From Sphingobacterium siyangense (GTDB taxonomy: Bacteria; Bacteroidota; Bacteroidia; Sphingobacteriales; Sphingobacteriaceae): a DNA stretch of 64,000 nucleotides. Under the pieces are notes generated by a model. It was not told the DNA's origin, made no database searches, and saw only the letters and a list, made by a program, of their open reading frames with translations. Numbering within the stretch: position 1 is the first letter of the stretch; every line of letters begins with the position of its first letter. The stretch lies in contig NZ_VLKR01000024.1 of the NCBI RefSeq assembly GCF_007830445.1, forward strand, positions 1 to 64,000, read 5' to 3'. The position numbers were made by a program, and so were the translations under genes. This document shows positions 9,511 through 18,470 of the stretch, one piece after another.

Positions 9511-9537
9511 GCGGTAAATAAAAGAATTATTTGCCGC
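9511..9537. repeat. 11-bp hairpin in the mnmD / hypothetical gap
   Basis: GCGGTAAATAA and TTATTTGCCGC pair over 11 positions (one G-U or C-A position depending on strand) around a 5-nt loop. It lies between two converging genes, but neither strand has a T-run after it. It may act as a mRNA 3'-end stabiliser or a weak terminator. Confidence 0.55.
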
Positions 9538-9590
9538 AAAAAAAGGCGAATACTCCGTTTGTTCCCTGCTTGTTAAAAATATCGGTTTAT

Positions 9591-10328
9591 TTAGGATTCA
9601 ATAGCAAATGCGGCAACAATAGCAGCTGGATGAAATTCTTTATTGTTAAGTAACAGGTGTTTTTGACGTAACAATTTGTAATATTCTATATTCATGCCCA
9701 CGATTATTGTCTCGGCGTTTTTATAATCCATATCAAAAATAAGCTCCTCAAGCTCGATTATTTTGTCTGATCGATGAAGGTTAAGTTCAATCTCGTGGCA
9801 ATAAAAATGGATATGCTGCTGTAGCTCGAAGTTAAATACGGCGACGGTAAAATTTATTGCCAGTGCGTCGCAATGTTTTGGTAATACGATGTCATGGCGA
9901 AGGTCGAACTTTGGAAATCGAATATGGACCTGCTTATCCAATAAGCTAAGATCTGGGTCAAAATGCATAAAATCATGGATGTGGCATTTATCGTTGAATT
10001 GAAAATTGACTAAACGATCTATTTTTCCCCCATGAATGGTTTTCATTCCAGTAGGACGCCCATTTGGGCGGACCACTCTTTTGAGCTGTGTAATTAACCT
10101 GTTGTGCATGTCGCTATCATGCATGTTCAAATGTATATCCCCCATGAATTCCCTGATTCGGGCACCGGCGGTGCTGATATGTCCAAAATCTGATCCAATA
10201 GCTTTTTTGGCCGGAGTCGGTTTCTTTACAGGTTTCGGTATCGTCTGTACGATTGTTTGTTCATTTGATTGTCGAAAGACGATATTTCCAACGGCGCCTT
10301 TCAGATTTCCATTTTTTAATATTGCCAT
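9591..10328 (-). CDS. Hypothetical protein, His-rich, Bacteroidota-type
   Basis: A 245-residue protein I cannot assign firmly. The start, MAILKNGNLKGAVGNIVFR, recalls the N-terminal glycine-rich pattern of DUF6266-type Bacteroidota proteins, but the rest does not let me confirm that. Residues about 30-45 are rich in Lys and Pro (KPVKKPTPAKK). The middle and C-terminal parts have histidine clusters such as HIHDFMHF and HIHFYCHEIEL. There is no signal peptide or membrane segment, so it is probably cytoplasmic. It stands alone: the 11-bp-period array lies upstream and an mnmD-side hairpin downstream. Codon use looks like its neighbours. Function unknown. Confidence 0.65.
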   Translation of the reverse strand: MAILKNGNLKGAVGNIVFRQSNEQTIVQTIPKPVKKPTPAKKAIGSDFGHISTAGARIREFMGDIHLNMHDSDMHNRLITQLKRVVRPNGRPTGMKTIHGGKIDRLVNFQFNDKCHIHDFMHFDPDLSLLDKQVHIRFPKFDLRHDIVLPKHCDALAINFTVAVFNFELQQHIHFYCHEIELNLHRSDKIIELEELIFDMDYKNAETIIVGMNIEYYKLLRQKHLLLNNKEFHPAAIVAAFAIES

Positions 10329-10404
10329 AGGATAAAATTACTTGTTAAGTTGCTTAAAAACAATTTGTTGTTAATTTTTGGGGAAATGGAAATTGCTGTT
10401 CGAC

Positions 10405-10429
10405 TCCTATTGGAGATTTGGAAATAGGA
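10405..10429. repeat. Short inverted repeat upstream of the hypothetical gene
   Basis: TCCTATT and AATAGGA form a perfect 7-bp inverted repeat around 11 nt. It lies about 80 bp upstream of the gene that starts at 10328 on the minus strand. It could be an operator or chance. The stretch from here to 10508 shows nothing else. Confidence 0.3.
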
Positions 10430-10508
10430 AGCAAAAGGACGCTGTGGAATTTGTAAAAAATACGCCACCACAGTTAGGGATCTTTCTAAATTGTATGATC
10501 GTTGTATA

Positions 10509-10629
10509 CACTTCGAGAAAGCTTCGGAATAATTTCGTAACAGCTTCGGGACAACGACGTGATAGGCTCGACATGCTAGCGGCATGAGTACGATATGTGT
10601 CCGTGTTGTCTCCGAGTTAAAGACGGAAT
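10509..10629. repeat. Array of eleven 11-bp units with a CpG at a fixed position
   Basis: Written in 11-bp rows from 10509, every row has C at position 6 and G at position 7: CACTTCGAGAA, AGCTTCGGAAT, AATTTCGTAAC, AGCTTCGGGAC, AACGACGTGAT, AGGCTCGACAT, GCTAGCGGCAT, GAGTACGATAT, GTGTCCGTGTT, GTCTCCGAGTT, AAAGACGGAAT. Nine of the eleven also have A at position 10. The first four rows share the core TTCG. The array fills most of the gap between the DNA glycosylase gene (its stop is 14 bp away) and the unknown gene. Function unknown; see findings. Confidence 0.75.
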
Positions 10630-10643
10630 GAAGGCTAATGTCT

Positions 10644-11333
10644 TTAAAGGCCGGTTAACAAGCTGATGTAATTATCGATGTAATGCAGTTTGTCTTTGGA
10701 TTTATATTGCTGGATATAGCGAGGATGGTCTAAAATGGTCATTTTTCCAAAGAGCTTTTCTTCATTATTGATTTTAGCAAGAAAGGTTGCATTTTTCTTT
10801 CCGAGCACAAAGACCTCATCCGTCGCTAAGCCTATGGAAATGTGCTGTTTTAGGGAATCGATCATAAAGGGTTTGACCATATCAAAAAGTTGCTTGTCGT
10901 CGTAATAATTTGCATTGATCCAGTTGTTGGGCTTTGTTTCTCGGACAATCGCGAGGGGAAATGGCGAATTGATGTAAAACTGTTTGTAGAAGATCTCTGG
11001 GCCACCATAAGCTTCAATCATATCGTACATAAAAACCGAAGATATTTCATGGGTATGTGCAGATTGCATCTCTATTCCACATGCACTAGCTAATCTTTTG
11101 GTGTCTGTAAAAGGAACTCCCGTTACACCAGCACCGTGTCTGCTCGGATTAATGCCGATAATGAATTTTCTGGTTAGATTATCATTGTAATATTTCTGGT
11201 AGAACTGTTCCATTACGACTAATGTTTCGGGGTTATCAAGGTAGGGGTTGATAACATTGAATTCTGGGGGAAGACTTCCTTGATAATGAAGATGTTTATT
11301 GAATAAAACTACTTTTTCTGCAAATGTTAGCAT
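10644..11333 (-). CDS. Uracil-DNA glycosylase family protein, SMUG2/DUF4918-like
   Basis: A 229-residue base-excision DNA glycosylase relative that probably removes uracil or oxidised pyrimidines. The motif FIIGINPSRHGAGVTGVPFTDTKRL-like stretch (N-terminal third; key residues Gly, Asn-Pro, His-Gly and Phe-Thr-Asp) matches the active-site loop of SMUG2-type enzymes, and LDHPRYIQQY near the C-terminus fits the second motif with its conserved His-Pro. The frame is open to 11396, but the extra 21 codons overlap the slyD terminator hairpin, so the ATG at 11333 (MLTFAEK) is chosen. It is monocistronic. Exact substrate is not predictable. Confidence 0.8.
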   Translation of the reverse strand: MLTFAEKVVLFNKHLHYQGSLPPEFNVINPYLDNPETLVVMEQFYQKYYNDNLTRKFIIGINPSRHGAGVTGVPFTDTKRLASACGIEMQSAHTHEISSVFMYDMIEAYGGPEIFYKQFYINSPFPLAIVRETKPNNWINANYYDDKQLFDMVKPFMIDSLKQHISIGLATDEVFVLGKKNATFLAKINNEEKLFGKMTILDHPRYIQQYKSKDKLHYIDNYISLLTGL

Positions 11334-11372
11334 CGTTCGTGTGTTTAAAAACAAAATACGATTTTTAAAGAA

Positions 11373-11419
11373 CAAAAAAACAAAGCCGGGTGTCATTTGA
11401 CACCCGGCTTTGTTTTTTT
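11373..11419 (-). terminator. Strong terminator after the FKBP gene
   Basis: A perfect 16-bp stem (11380-11395 with 11398-11413), closed by only two unpaired bases and flanked by seven A and seven T, so it can work on both strands. It follows the minus-strand FKBP stop by about 16 bp. Its position shows that the glycosylase gene starts after it. Confidence 0.9.
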
Positions 11420-11435
11420 GTATCTTGGGTCAGGA

Positions 11436-11933
11436 TTAGTGACCTTGTGTACCGTCTACACCATGTGAATGTCCATGAGACAATTCTTCTTCAGTAGCAG
11501 GACGTACAGTTAAGATTTCGATATCGAAATTTAATGTTTTGCCAGCCATTGGGTGGTTTAAGTCAGCAACAACTACTTCTGGAGTAACCTCAGCTACTAC
11601 AGCGCGGAATTGGTTTCCTTGGTTGTCTTGTAAAGGCAATACTTCTCCTACTGGAGGTAAACCTGTTTCTTTGAACATATCTACTGGCAACTGTGCGAAT
11701 GCCTTGTCATCTTTTTGACCGTAAGCATCATCCGGTGCCAATTCAAATGAAATTTTATCACCAACGTTTAAGTCTGCGATGTTTTCTTCGAATTTAGGTA
11801 ACATCATACCTACACCATATAAGAAATCTAAAGGTTGTTCTGCAGTTGTTTCTTCAACGAAAACTTTTTCACCGTTTTCTACTGTGTGAAGTCTGTACGT
11901 CAATGCTACGACGTCGTTTGCTTTTATAGCCAT
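11436..11933 (-). CDS. slyD: FKBP-type peptidyl-prolyl isomerase, SlyD type
   Basis: A 165-residue cytoplasmic prolyl cis-trans isomerase and chaperone. The FKBP domain is split by an insert-in-flap domain (about residues 65-130), the SlyD arrangement. Visible family features are the PLDFLYGVGMMLPKFEE helix entry and the DLNHPMAGKTLNFDIEIL strand. The C-terminus ends in the His-containing tail SHGHSHGVDGTQGH, which in SlyD proteins binds nickel or other metals. It follows the YyaL-like gene by 37 bp on the same strand and may be co-transcribed; a very strong terminator follows it. There is no signal peptide. Confidence 0.9.
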   Translation of the reverse strand: MAIKANDVVALTYRLHTVENGEKVFVEETTAEQPLDFLYGVGMMLPKFEENIADLNVGDKISFELAPDDAYGQKDDKAFAQLPVDMFKETGLPPVGEVLPLQDNQGNQFRAVVAEVTPEVVVADLNHPMAGKTLNFDIEILTVRPATEEELSHGHSHGVDGTQGH

Positions 11934-11970
11934 CTGATTTTGATTTTTGGAAGCCCGAGGCTACCGTTTA

Positions 11971-13971
11971 TTAAATATAATTTATTAACGCTTGTATGGA
12001 ATCCTGTGGTAGACTGCAGGTCCTGTTTTTACAAAGATATGCTTTTGTCTCCTTTCCGACTCTATGTTCGAGCAATGGAAGATTTTCTTCTGTACCGCCA
12101 AGAACAATTTTATTTGGAATATAATAGTTGCCGAGTTCATTTTTGAAAGCCATTGCTTTATCCCCCGTCAATGCAATTTCATTGATTCCATATATTTCTT
12201 CTAGCAATAATATTGCCCAATTTGAATAAGCCGAACCATAAGTCTTGATTTGCGGGAATACATTCGCCAGCAATTGGTCTGTAATGGCGATGTAATTTTC
12301 ATCATCAAAAAGCAAACCTAATCGTTTCAGCTGACGAACCATTGTCGACGAAGAGGATGGAATTACATTATCCATAATTTCGCTTTTCCGTGCGATGAGT
12401 TCCTCTGCCTGCGACGATGTATAGTAGAATGTTTTTTGTGATCCATCGTAAAAGAATGCAATGGCCTTATCAGCGAGCTGTCTTGCTTTTGTGAGCCAAT
12501 TGAGGTCAAATGTCGCCTCATATAATGCTATAAAGGCTTCAATAGTGAATGCATAGTCATCTAAGAAGCCTGCGATCGCTCTATTGTTATCTTTTGGTTG
12601 GTGCAATAACTGGAGATCGTCTTGAATAAGATGTGTACAGATAAACTGGGCATTGTTTAAAGCGAGTTCAAGGAAATGGCTGTTTCCAAGACTGTGATAG
12701 GCATCTATTAGTCCTTTTAGAAATAGCGCATTCCAAGTGGTTAGCTGCTTATGGTCGAGTCCCGGACGGATCCGTTGTTCACGATAGTTGTATAATTTTT
12801 TCTTTGAAATTTTTAAAAAATCTGCCCATTCGTCAGCTGACATATTGACCTTTGTTGCTAACTGGTCTGCATTAATGGCGCAAATAGGAATGTTGGTTTT
12901 CTCCTCCTCCCAGTTGCCGGCTTGGGTTATGTTAAAATATTGCCCGAGTAGGGGAGCATCATCGCCCAATACCTCGTCAAATTCAACTTTGGAGAAGGAA
13001 TAGTATTTCCCTTCAATGCCTTCGCTATCGGCATCTAAAGCGCTATAGAAACCATGGTTTGGAGCAAGCATTTCACGCTCGGCCCAAGTAATCGTTTCTT
13101 CGATGATCCGTTTATAGAATGGATCCCGACTTTGTTGATAAGCTTCGGCATAAAGGGATAATAATTGCCCATTGTCATAAAGCATTTTTTCGAAGTGGGG
13201 AATATGCCAATAATGGTCCACCGAATAGCGGGCAAAGCCACCTCCGATCTGGTCATAAATACCGCCTGATCCAATCTTTTTCAATGTAAAATGAACATGT
13301 TCCAAGATTTCCCGATCGTCGGCCAACACAGCATATTTTAGCAAGAACAACCAGTTGTTGGGCAGTGGAAATTTGGGTGCTCTTTGATAACCGCCTTCCT
13401 TTTTATCGAATATCTCGATCCAAGGGGTAACAATTTCATTTAAGTCGTCGATTGTGTATTGCGCTGGAATAGGATTGATGGGAAGTTTCTCGGCCCGTTG
13501 AATGCCATTGTTTAGCTTTTCGGCATAGTCAAATGCGACTTCGGGTTTCTCCGCCCACATTTGTGCAATTTGCAATAAGATATTCTGCCAGTCGTGCGGT
13601 TTGAAATAAGTACCACCGTAAATAGGTCTCCCATCGGGCAGGCAGATACAATTCAATGGCCAGCCCCCGGCATTGGTCATCAGTTGCACCGCAAGCATAT
13701 ACACTTGATCAATATCGGGGCGTTCTTCGCGGTCAATTTTGATCGATACGAAAAACGTATTCATGGTTTGGGCGATGGCTGAGTTTTCAAAACTTTCACG
13801 CTCCATCACATGGCACCAATGGCAAGCCGAGTAGCCAATGCTTACAATGATCAGTTTATTTTCGTCTTTTGCTTTTTTTAAAGCTTCCGGCCCCCAGGGC
13901 ATCCAATCTACTGGATTGTGTGCGTGCTGTTTAAGGTAGGGTGAGTTTTCAAATTGCAATTGATTCGCCAT
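11971..13971 (-). CDS. Thioredoxin-domain protein, YyaL/SSP411 family (DUF255)
   Basis: A 666-residue protein of the YyaL family, related to human spermatogenesis-associated protein 20. An N-terminal thioredoxin-like domain (about 1-165) has the motif SACHWCHVMERESF with the redox CxxC pair. The rest is an alpha/alpha-barrel resembling N-acylglucosamine 2-epimerases and glycoside hydrolases, with HFEKMLYDNGQLL and GLYDQIGGGFARYS-type segments. The biochemical role is not established for the family. No signal peptide. It probably shares a transcript with the FKBP gene downstream. Confidence 0.9.
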   Translation of the reverse strand: MANQLQFENSPYLKQHAHNPVDWMPWGPEALKKAKDENKLIIVSIGYSACHWCHVMERESFENSAIAQTMNTFFVSIKIDREERPDIDQVYMLAVQLMTNAGGWPLNCICLPDGRPIYGGTYFKPHDWQNILLQIAQMWAEKPEVAFDYAEKLNNGIQRAEKLPINPIPAQYTIDDLNEIVTPWIEIFDKKEGGYQRAPKFPLPNNWLFLLKYAVLADDREILEHVHFTLKKIGSGGIYDQIGGGFARYSVDHYWHIPHFEKMLYDNGQLLSLYAEAYQQSRDPFYKRIIEETITWAEREMLAPNHGFYSALDADSEGIEGKYYSFSKVEFDEVLGDDAPLLGQYFNITQAGNWEEEKTNIPICAINADQLATKVNMSADEWADFLKISKKKLYNYREQRIRPGLDHKQLTTWNALFLKGLIDAYHSLGNSHFLELALNNAQFICTHLIQDDLQLLHQPKDNNRAIAGFLDDYAFTIEAFIALYEATFDLNWLTKARQLADKAIAFFYDGSQKTFYYTSSQAEELIARKSEIMDNVIPSSSSTMVRQLKRLGLLFDDENYIAITDQLLANVFPQIKTYGSAYSNWAILLLEEIYGINEIALTGDKAMAFKNELGNYYIPNKIVLGGTEENLPLLEHRVGKETKAYLCKNRTCSLPQDSIQALINYI

Positions 13972-14171
13972 AAGACGAAGGTAGTGAAAAAGTAATTATT
14001 AACGAGCCTAGTGAAAAACATACAGGCAATAAACTTTGCTGTAGCATTTTTTTTTATTTCTACGTCGTGTTAAAGTAACTTCATTGGATTGAAAATTAAT
14101 TAGATGTTATATAATGTCCGATGAATTTGATTAGTTTTACATGCATTTATTATTAGCTTTACCGAAGTCCT

Positions 14172-14786
14172 ATGTCAAATGACGTTGATCTGCTTAAGAA
14201 GATAGTCCAAAAAGATAGAAATGCTTTTGAAGCTATTTATAAGAGTCATTTCCGTAAATTGTATATCTTGTCTTTTCGGTATGTGCGAGAGGAGGCAATC
14301 GCTGAAGAGCTCACCAATGATGTATTTATGATGTTATGGGAAAATGCAGGAAAATTGATCATTAATCAATCACTTGGAGCCTACCTATCCCGCAGTGTTA
14401 TCAATCTCTCGCTTACTTACCTCAAAAAGAATCAACGTTTATTAGAACGGAATAATGATTATAGCAAGGAACTGGATCTGACAGATGAGGAAGATCAGAC
14501 CGATAGCGCAGCACTTTACGAATCCAAATTATTGATGATCGAAAGTATATTGGAAGGGCTGCCGCCGCAGTGTCGAAAAATCGTTCTTATGAGTAAGTAC
14601 GATAAGATGAAACAACAGGAAATAGCGGATCAATTGGGAATTTCAATAAAAACGGTTAAAAATCATTTGACCATTGCTTACGATAAAATTCGGGTGGCTT
14701 TGGCCAAGCAAAAAACATTTCTCTTGCTTCTAATCGGCTTTTTATTTTTTTCATTAGGACTTTTTGTTCAGTTTATTATCTTATAG
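14172..14786 (+). CDS. ECF RNA polymerase sigma factor with a C-terminal membrane segment
   Basis: Extracytoplasmic-function sigma factor of the Bacteroidota FecI-like group, paired with an anti-sigma/TonB-receptor set. Region 2 lies at about residues 10-80 (FRYVREEAIAEELTNDVFMMLW) and region 4 at about 120-175, with the helix-turn-helix QEIADQLGISIKTVKNH. After the usual end comes a tail of about 22 hydrophobic residues (182-204), which looks like a transmembrane helix and would tether the factor to the inner membrane. The FecR gene starts 2 bp after its stop, so the two are coupled. The 200-bp region upstream shows no clear consensus promoter. Confidence 0.93.
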   Translation: MSNDVDLLKKIVQKDRNAFEAIYKSHFRKLYILSFRYVREEAIAEELTNDVFMMLWENAGKLIINQSLGAYLSRSVINLSLTYLKKNQRLLERNNDYSKELDLTDEEDQTDSAALYESKLLMIESILEGLPPQCRKIVLMSKYDKMKQQEIADQLGISIKTVKNHLTIAYDKIRVALAKQKTFLLLLIGFLFFSLGLFVQFIIL

Positions 14787-14788
14787 AT

Positions 14789-15799
14789 ATGGAAGAAAAC
14801 AATACTTCAAGATTTATTCCTTATGACTTGATTCAGAAAGAGCTGGATGGGACTATTTCCGAAAGGGAGGAGGCGTTGCTTGAACGTTGGATTTCTGATG
14901 ATACGGAGAACCATCGATTATATGATGAAATCAGAACAATATCCGATGACCTTATTGCATTGGAACACTATAAAAATGTAGATACCAATAGTCAATGGGA
15001 TAAATTTAAACTGCAGCTGGATAAAGAAGCCATTGTTCAGGACCAAGAGATCGCGATACCAATTAGCACGATTTGGAAACCCTGGATGAAATTTGTGGCT
15101 GCAGCCGTATTGTTGGTTGTCGGTTTTGCCTGTTATCTGAACTTTGACCGCTGGATGGACAATGAAATCCGAATATATGGATCAGCAGCGCAGCAGCCCA
15201 TTTTGCTTCCTGATAGTTCAATTGTGATATTGCATGCAGGAGCGGAAGCTTTGTTCAATAGGCGAACATTTCTGGGAGAACGGATTGTCGAACTTAAAAA
15301 GGGAAAAGCGCTATTTGATGTAAAGCACAAAACGGGGAACTCTTTTGTCGTAGATCTTGAAAACAATTATGTGCGTGATATCGGAACTACTTTTGAAGTG
15401 AATTTGCTTGAAAATGATGTTGAGGTTTTTGTTAAGGAGGGCTCTGTCGCCTTGAGCAGTGGAAAAGGAGATCATGCAAAGGAACTTATTCTGCAAAAAA
15501 ATCAGAAGGGCCTGTATAAAAAACAAACAGCATCCTTGTCCAAAATAGATCTTTCTGAGCAAAATGATACCGAAGTTGCTCAGAAACTGAGCTATTCGAA
15601 TATTCGATTGGATAGTATCTGCGCGGATTTGGAAAAGCATTTCCGGGCGAATATTACTGTGGTTGGGGATAGCTTAAAAGCGCGGAAGCTGACTATGTAT
15701 TTTGATGGACAAACGCTCAATGAGATTGTTCAGATTCTCTCCAAGACCCTCAATGTGAAATGGAAATCGGGTAAAAAAGGATATAGAATCTACGAATAG
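14789..15799 (+). CDS. FecR family anti-sigma factor
   Basis: Inner-membrane anti-sigma factor (336 residues) that passes the signal from the outer-membrane receptor to the ECF sigma factor. The cytoplasmic N-terminal part (1-90) would bind the sigma factor. One transmembrane segment lies at about 94-112 (FVAAAVLLVVGFACYLN). The periplasmic FecR domain (about 120-220) has the RDIGTTFEVN motif, and a DUF4974 domain ends the protein (about 265-336). It is followed after 18 bp by the TonB receptor, whose N-terminal STN domain is the expected partner. Confidence 0.95.
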   Translation: MEENNTSRFIPYDLIQKELDGTISEREEALLERWISDDTENHRLYDEIRTISDDLIALEHYKNVDTNSQWDKFKLQLDKEAIVQDQEIAIPISTIWKPWMKFVAAAVLLVVGFACYLNFDRWMDNEIRIYGSAAQQPILLPDSSIVILHAGAEALFNRRTFLGERIVELKKGKALFDVKHKTGNSFVVDLENNYVRDIGTTFEVNLLENDVEVFVKEGSVALSSGKGDHAKELILQKNQKGLYKKQTASLSKIDLSEQNDTEVAQKLSYSNIRLDSICADLEKHFRANITVVGDSLKARKLTMYFDGQTLNEIVQILSKTLNVKWKSGKKGYRIYE

Positions 15800-15817
15800 A
15801 CTTTTCGCATTGCTGAT

Positions 15818-18385
15818 ATGAAAGATAGGATACTGTATCGTCTGCTCTTTTTATGCTGGTTGGTTATAGTCATGTGTTCGAAATCCATGGGGCAGAATTC
15901 TCCTACGGATTCGCAAATTTCAATTGACACACATAACAAACAGATCATTCAGATACTTGTCGAAATTCATAAAACATACGATATATCCATGTCTTATGAT
16001 GAGCAGATTTTTAACAAGGACATTATCTATAGTCGATCATTTAATAAATCGAGTTTAGAAGAGGTTCTTAATTATTTGCTCAAAGATTCCAATATTGGAT
16101 TCACAATGATCAATAGGGCCCTGATCTTCTACAAAGAGGATAAGACTTTTACCATTAAGGGGCGTGTTGTAGATAGTCTAAGCGGTGAAAACCTGATCGG
16201 TGCTACTTTGTTGATTGCTGCGAAAAGTAAAAGTAGTTTAAGTAATAAATATGGGTTTTATTCATTAACTCTGCCACTGGAGACCAATGTCTGTGTGGTA
16301 AGCTATGTCGGGTATAAAACAAAAATTGTGAGATTTTCTCCCGATATGGAGTTTGGTACATTTTTAATCAAACTTTCTCCTCTAGATATGAATCTAAGTG
16401 AAATTGTGATCAATGGAGACTCTATCGGGCGAAGTAAGCAATTACAGGTGTTAAATGGGAAGATAGACTGGAATAGAGCTCGGAGAAGTTCTTTCTATAA
16501 GGGAGAAGCGGATATTATCAAGGTTTTACAGATGCAAAATGGTGTTAACGGATTGACTGAGGGGGGGAGTAACTTGTTTGTTAGAGGCAGTGGTAAAGAT
16601 CAGAATCTTATATTGTTGGATGAAGCCGTTGTTTACAACCCATCGCATTTATTTGGTTTGACTTCTGTCTTTAATCCTGATATCTTAAAACATACTCAAA
16701 TTTATAAGGATGCTATCCCATCGAATTTCGGAGGACGGATTTCATCCATCATGGAGATGAGCACACGTGATGGCGATGTAAACACAGTACATGTCTTCGG
16801 AGGCGCAAGCTTACTAGTTGCTCGCATTGGAGCTGAAGGTCCACTTATAAAGAAAGGGAAGGGATCTTTTTTAGTGACGGCAAGATCAAGTATATCGAAT
16901 GTGTTCAATAAAGAATATCGTTTGTTCAATGTGAAGGGGAATTACAGTGACTATAATGCCAAATTGAATTACGCAATTGGGGACCGTCATAGGGTCTATG
17001 TTTCTGGATATATCGGGCAAGATAAAGTAGTTGCGCCTAATAAAAATACTAATCATTGGGGGAATTGGGCGTCTACATTACGATGGAATTATGTGCATAG
17101 TCCACGCCTGTTTATGAATTTGTCCGCGATTTTTAGTAATTATTCGAACAGGTTGGATATCAGTAAGCCCGAATCGCCAGAAAACCGAACATGGCTGACC
17201 CAAATTAGAGATTTTAGCCTTAAAACTGATTTTACCTATTTTGGAGGATTAGATCGCATGCTTGATTTTGGAATCCAAGGGACGCTGCATAGGTTCAAAC
17301 CTGGGGAAATTTCTCCCGTTGATCTAGCTAAGGAAGAAAATATTTTCAGGGCACAAGCATATGAGTATGCAGGCTACGTATCCTTTAACTGGAAGATTGA
17401 CTCTTCCTTTCGGGTCGTTTTAGGTACACGTTTAAATGCTTTTTATAGCACTTCGTTTGGACAATATTATTTATTGAATAACCAATACAAAGTATTGGCG
17501 GGAGATTTGGATAAGAAAAAGACTTATTACGGGATCGAACCTCGTTTTTCTTTTCAGTATAAGTTTGCCGATGCTTATTATGCAAGAATATCTTATAACC
17601 GTGTATACCAATATCTACAGCTTTTACAGAATGATGAATTGGCTTTTTCATCGTTGGAGGCCTGGATACCTGCTGGGCAAAATATAAAACCTCAATATAC
17701 AGATGCAGTCTCATTTCGCATAAATAGAATGATTAATGGAGGATACATTGCGATAGATGGGTATTGGAAAAAGATGAAAAATCAAGTTGAACTTATTGAC
17801 CATGCGCAACTTATTTTAAATCCTTTTATAGAAACTCAGATAAAACAGGGAAACGGTCGAGTATATGGTTTAGAATTTTCTTTTAATAAACGTATAGGCC
17901 CTGTTGAGGGAACTGTTCTATATAGCTATTCTCGGTCCTTTCGCAAAATTGTAGGAATAAATAAAGGCAATGAATACGTGGCTAACTATGACATTCCACA
18001 TGTGGCAAAAGTTAGTTTGTCTTACGATATCAATACAACTATTCATTTGAATACATTTTATGTATTACAGTCAGGAAGGCCATTAACATATCCAATGGGG
18101 TTTACGGAGTATGAAGGCATAGTTATGCCTATTTATTCGGATAGAAATTCACATCGTATGCCGATTTTTAGTCGCTTCGATATAAGCTGTTCTTTCGATT
18201 TAGAAACGAAAAAACAGCGAGAAAAAGGTCGGCTAAATACTTTAAATATAGGTCTATATAATGTTTTTGACCGACGTAATCCATTATATTACAGTTTTTT
18301 AGAGAGTGGAAATGGTTCCCCCATCGTTAAACAGACTTCATTTTCAGGAATTGTTCCGTCAGTAAATTATGCAATAAGATTTTAA
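15818..18385 (+). CDS. TonB-dependent receptor with STN signalling domain
   Basis: An 855-residue outer-membrane receptor that imports a ligand and signals to the FecR/ECF pair. Order of domains: signal peptide (1-25, ending SMG-QNS), STN domain (about 28-95), carboxypeptidase-regulatory-like beta domain (about 105-190; IKGRVVDSLSGENLIGATL), plug (about 215-320; GSNLFVRGSGKDQNLILLDEAVVYNP), then a 22-strand barrel ending in YAIRF. It is paired with a DUF4249 lipoprotein, not a SusD protein, so a glycan substrate is not implied. Iron or another small ligand is possible. Ligand unknown. Confidence 0.93.
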   Translation: MKDRILYRLLFLCWLVIVMCSKSMGQNSPTDSQISIDTHNKQIIQILVEIHKTYDISMSYDEQIFNKDIIYSRSFNKSSLEEVLNYLLKDSNIGFTMINRALIFYKEDKTFTIKGRVVDSLSGENLIGATLLIAAKSKSSLSNKYGFYSLTLPLETNVCVVSYVGYKTKIVRFSPDMEFGTFLIKLSPLDMNLSEIVINGDSIGRSKQLQVLNGKIDWNRARRSSFYKGEADIIKVLQMQNGVNGLTEGGSNLFVRGSGKDQNLILLDEAVVYNPSHLFGLTSVFNPDILKHTQIYKDAIPSNFGGRISSIMEMSTRDGDVNTVHVFGGASLLVARIGAEGPLIKKGKGSFLVTARSSISNVFNKEYRLFNVKGNYSDYNAKLNYAIGDRHRVYVSGYIGQDKVVAPNKNTNHWGNWASTLRWNYVHSPRLFMNLSAIFSNYSNRLDISKPESPENRTWLTQIRDFSLKTDFTYFGGLDRMLDFGIQGTLHRFKPGEISPVDLAKEENIFRAQAYEYAGYVSFNWKIDSSFRVVLGTRLNAFYSTSFGQYYLLNNQYKVLAGDLDKKKTYYGIEPRFSFQYKFADAYYARISYNRVYQYLQLLQNDELAFSSLEAWIPAGQNIKPQYTDAVSFRINRMINGGYIAIDGYWKKMKNQVELIDHAQLILNPFIETQIKQGNGRVYGLEFSFNKRIGPVEGTVLYSYSRSFRKIVGINKGNEYVANYDIPHVAKVSLSYDINTTIHLNTFYVLQSGRPLTYPMGFTEYEGIVMPIYSDRNSHRMPIFSRFDISCSFDLETKKQREKGRLNTLNIGLYNVFDRRNPLYYSFLESGNGSPIVKQTSFSGIVPSVNYAIRF

Positions 18386-18437
18386 AATAAATGATGTTCC
18401 CTGTATCTAAAAGTTCATTTTAATCGTATGGTTAATG

Positions 18438-18445
18438 TAAATTTG
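18438..18445 (+). promoter_or_regulatory. Possible internal promoter element before the DUF4249 gene
   Basis: TAAATTTG fits the -7 consensus and is 26 bp upstream of the lipoprotein start. The -33 region is poor, so it may be chance; the lipoprotein could simply be read with the receptor gene. Confidence 0.3.
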
Positions 18446-18470
18446 GAACTAGTAAATTAGGTTGGGGCAG

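Noticed and set aside
11334..11396. N-terminal extension of the DNA glycosylase
   Set aside because: It overlaps the FKBP terminator hairpin and encodes a Phe-rich stretch unlike the family; the ATG at 11333 fits.
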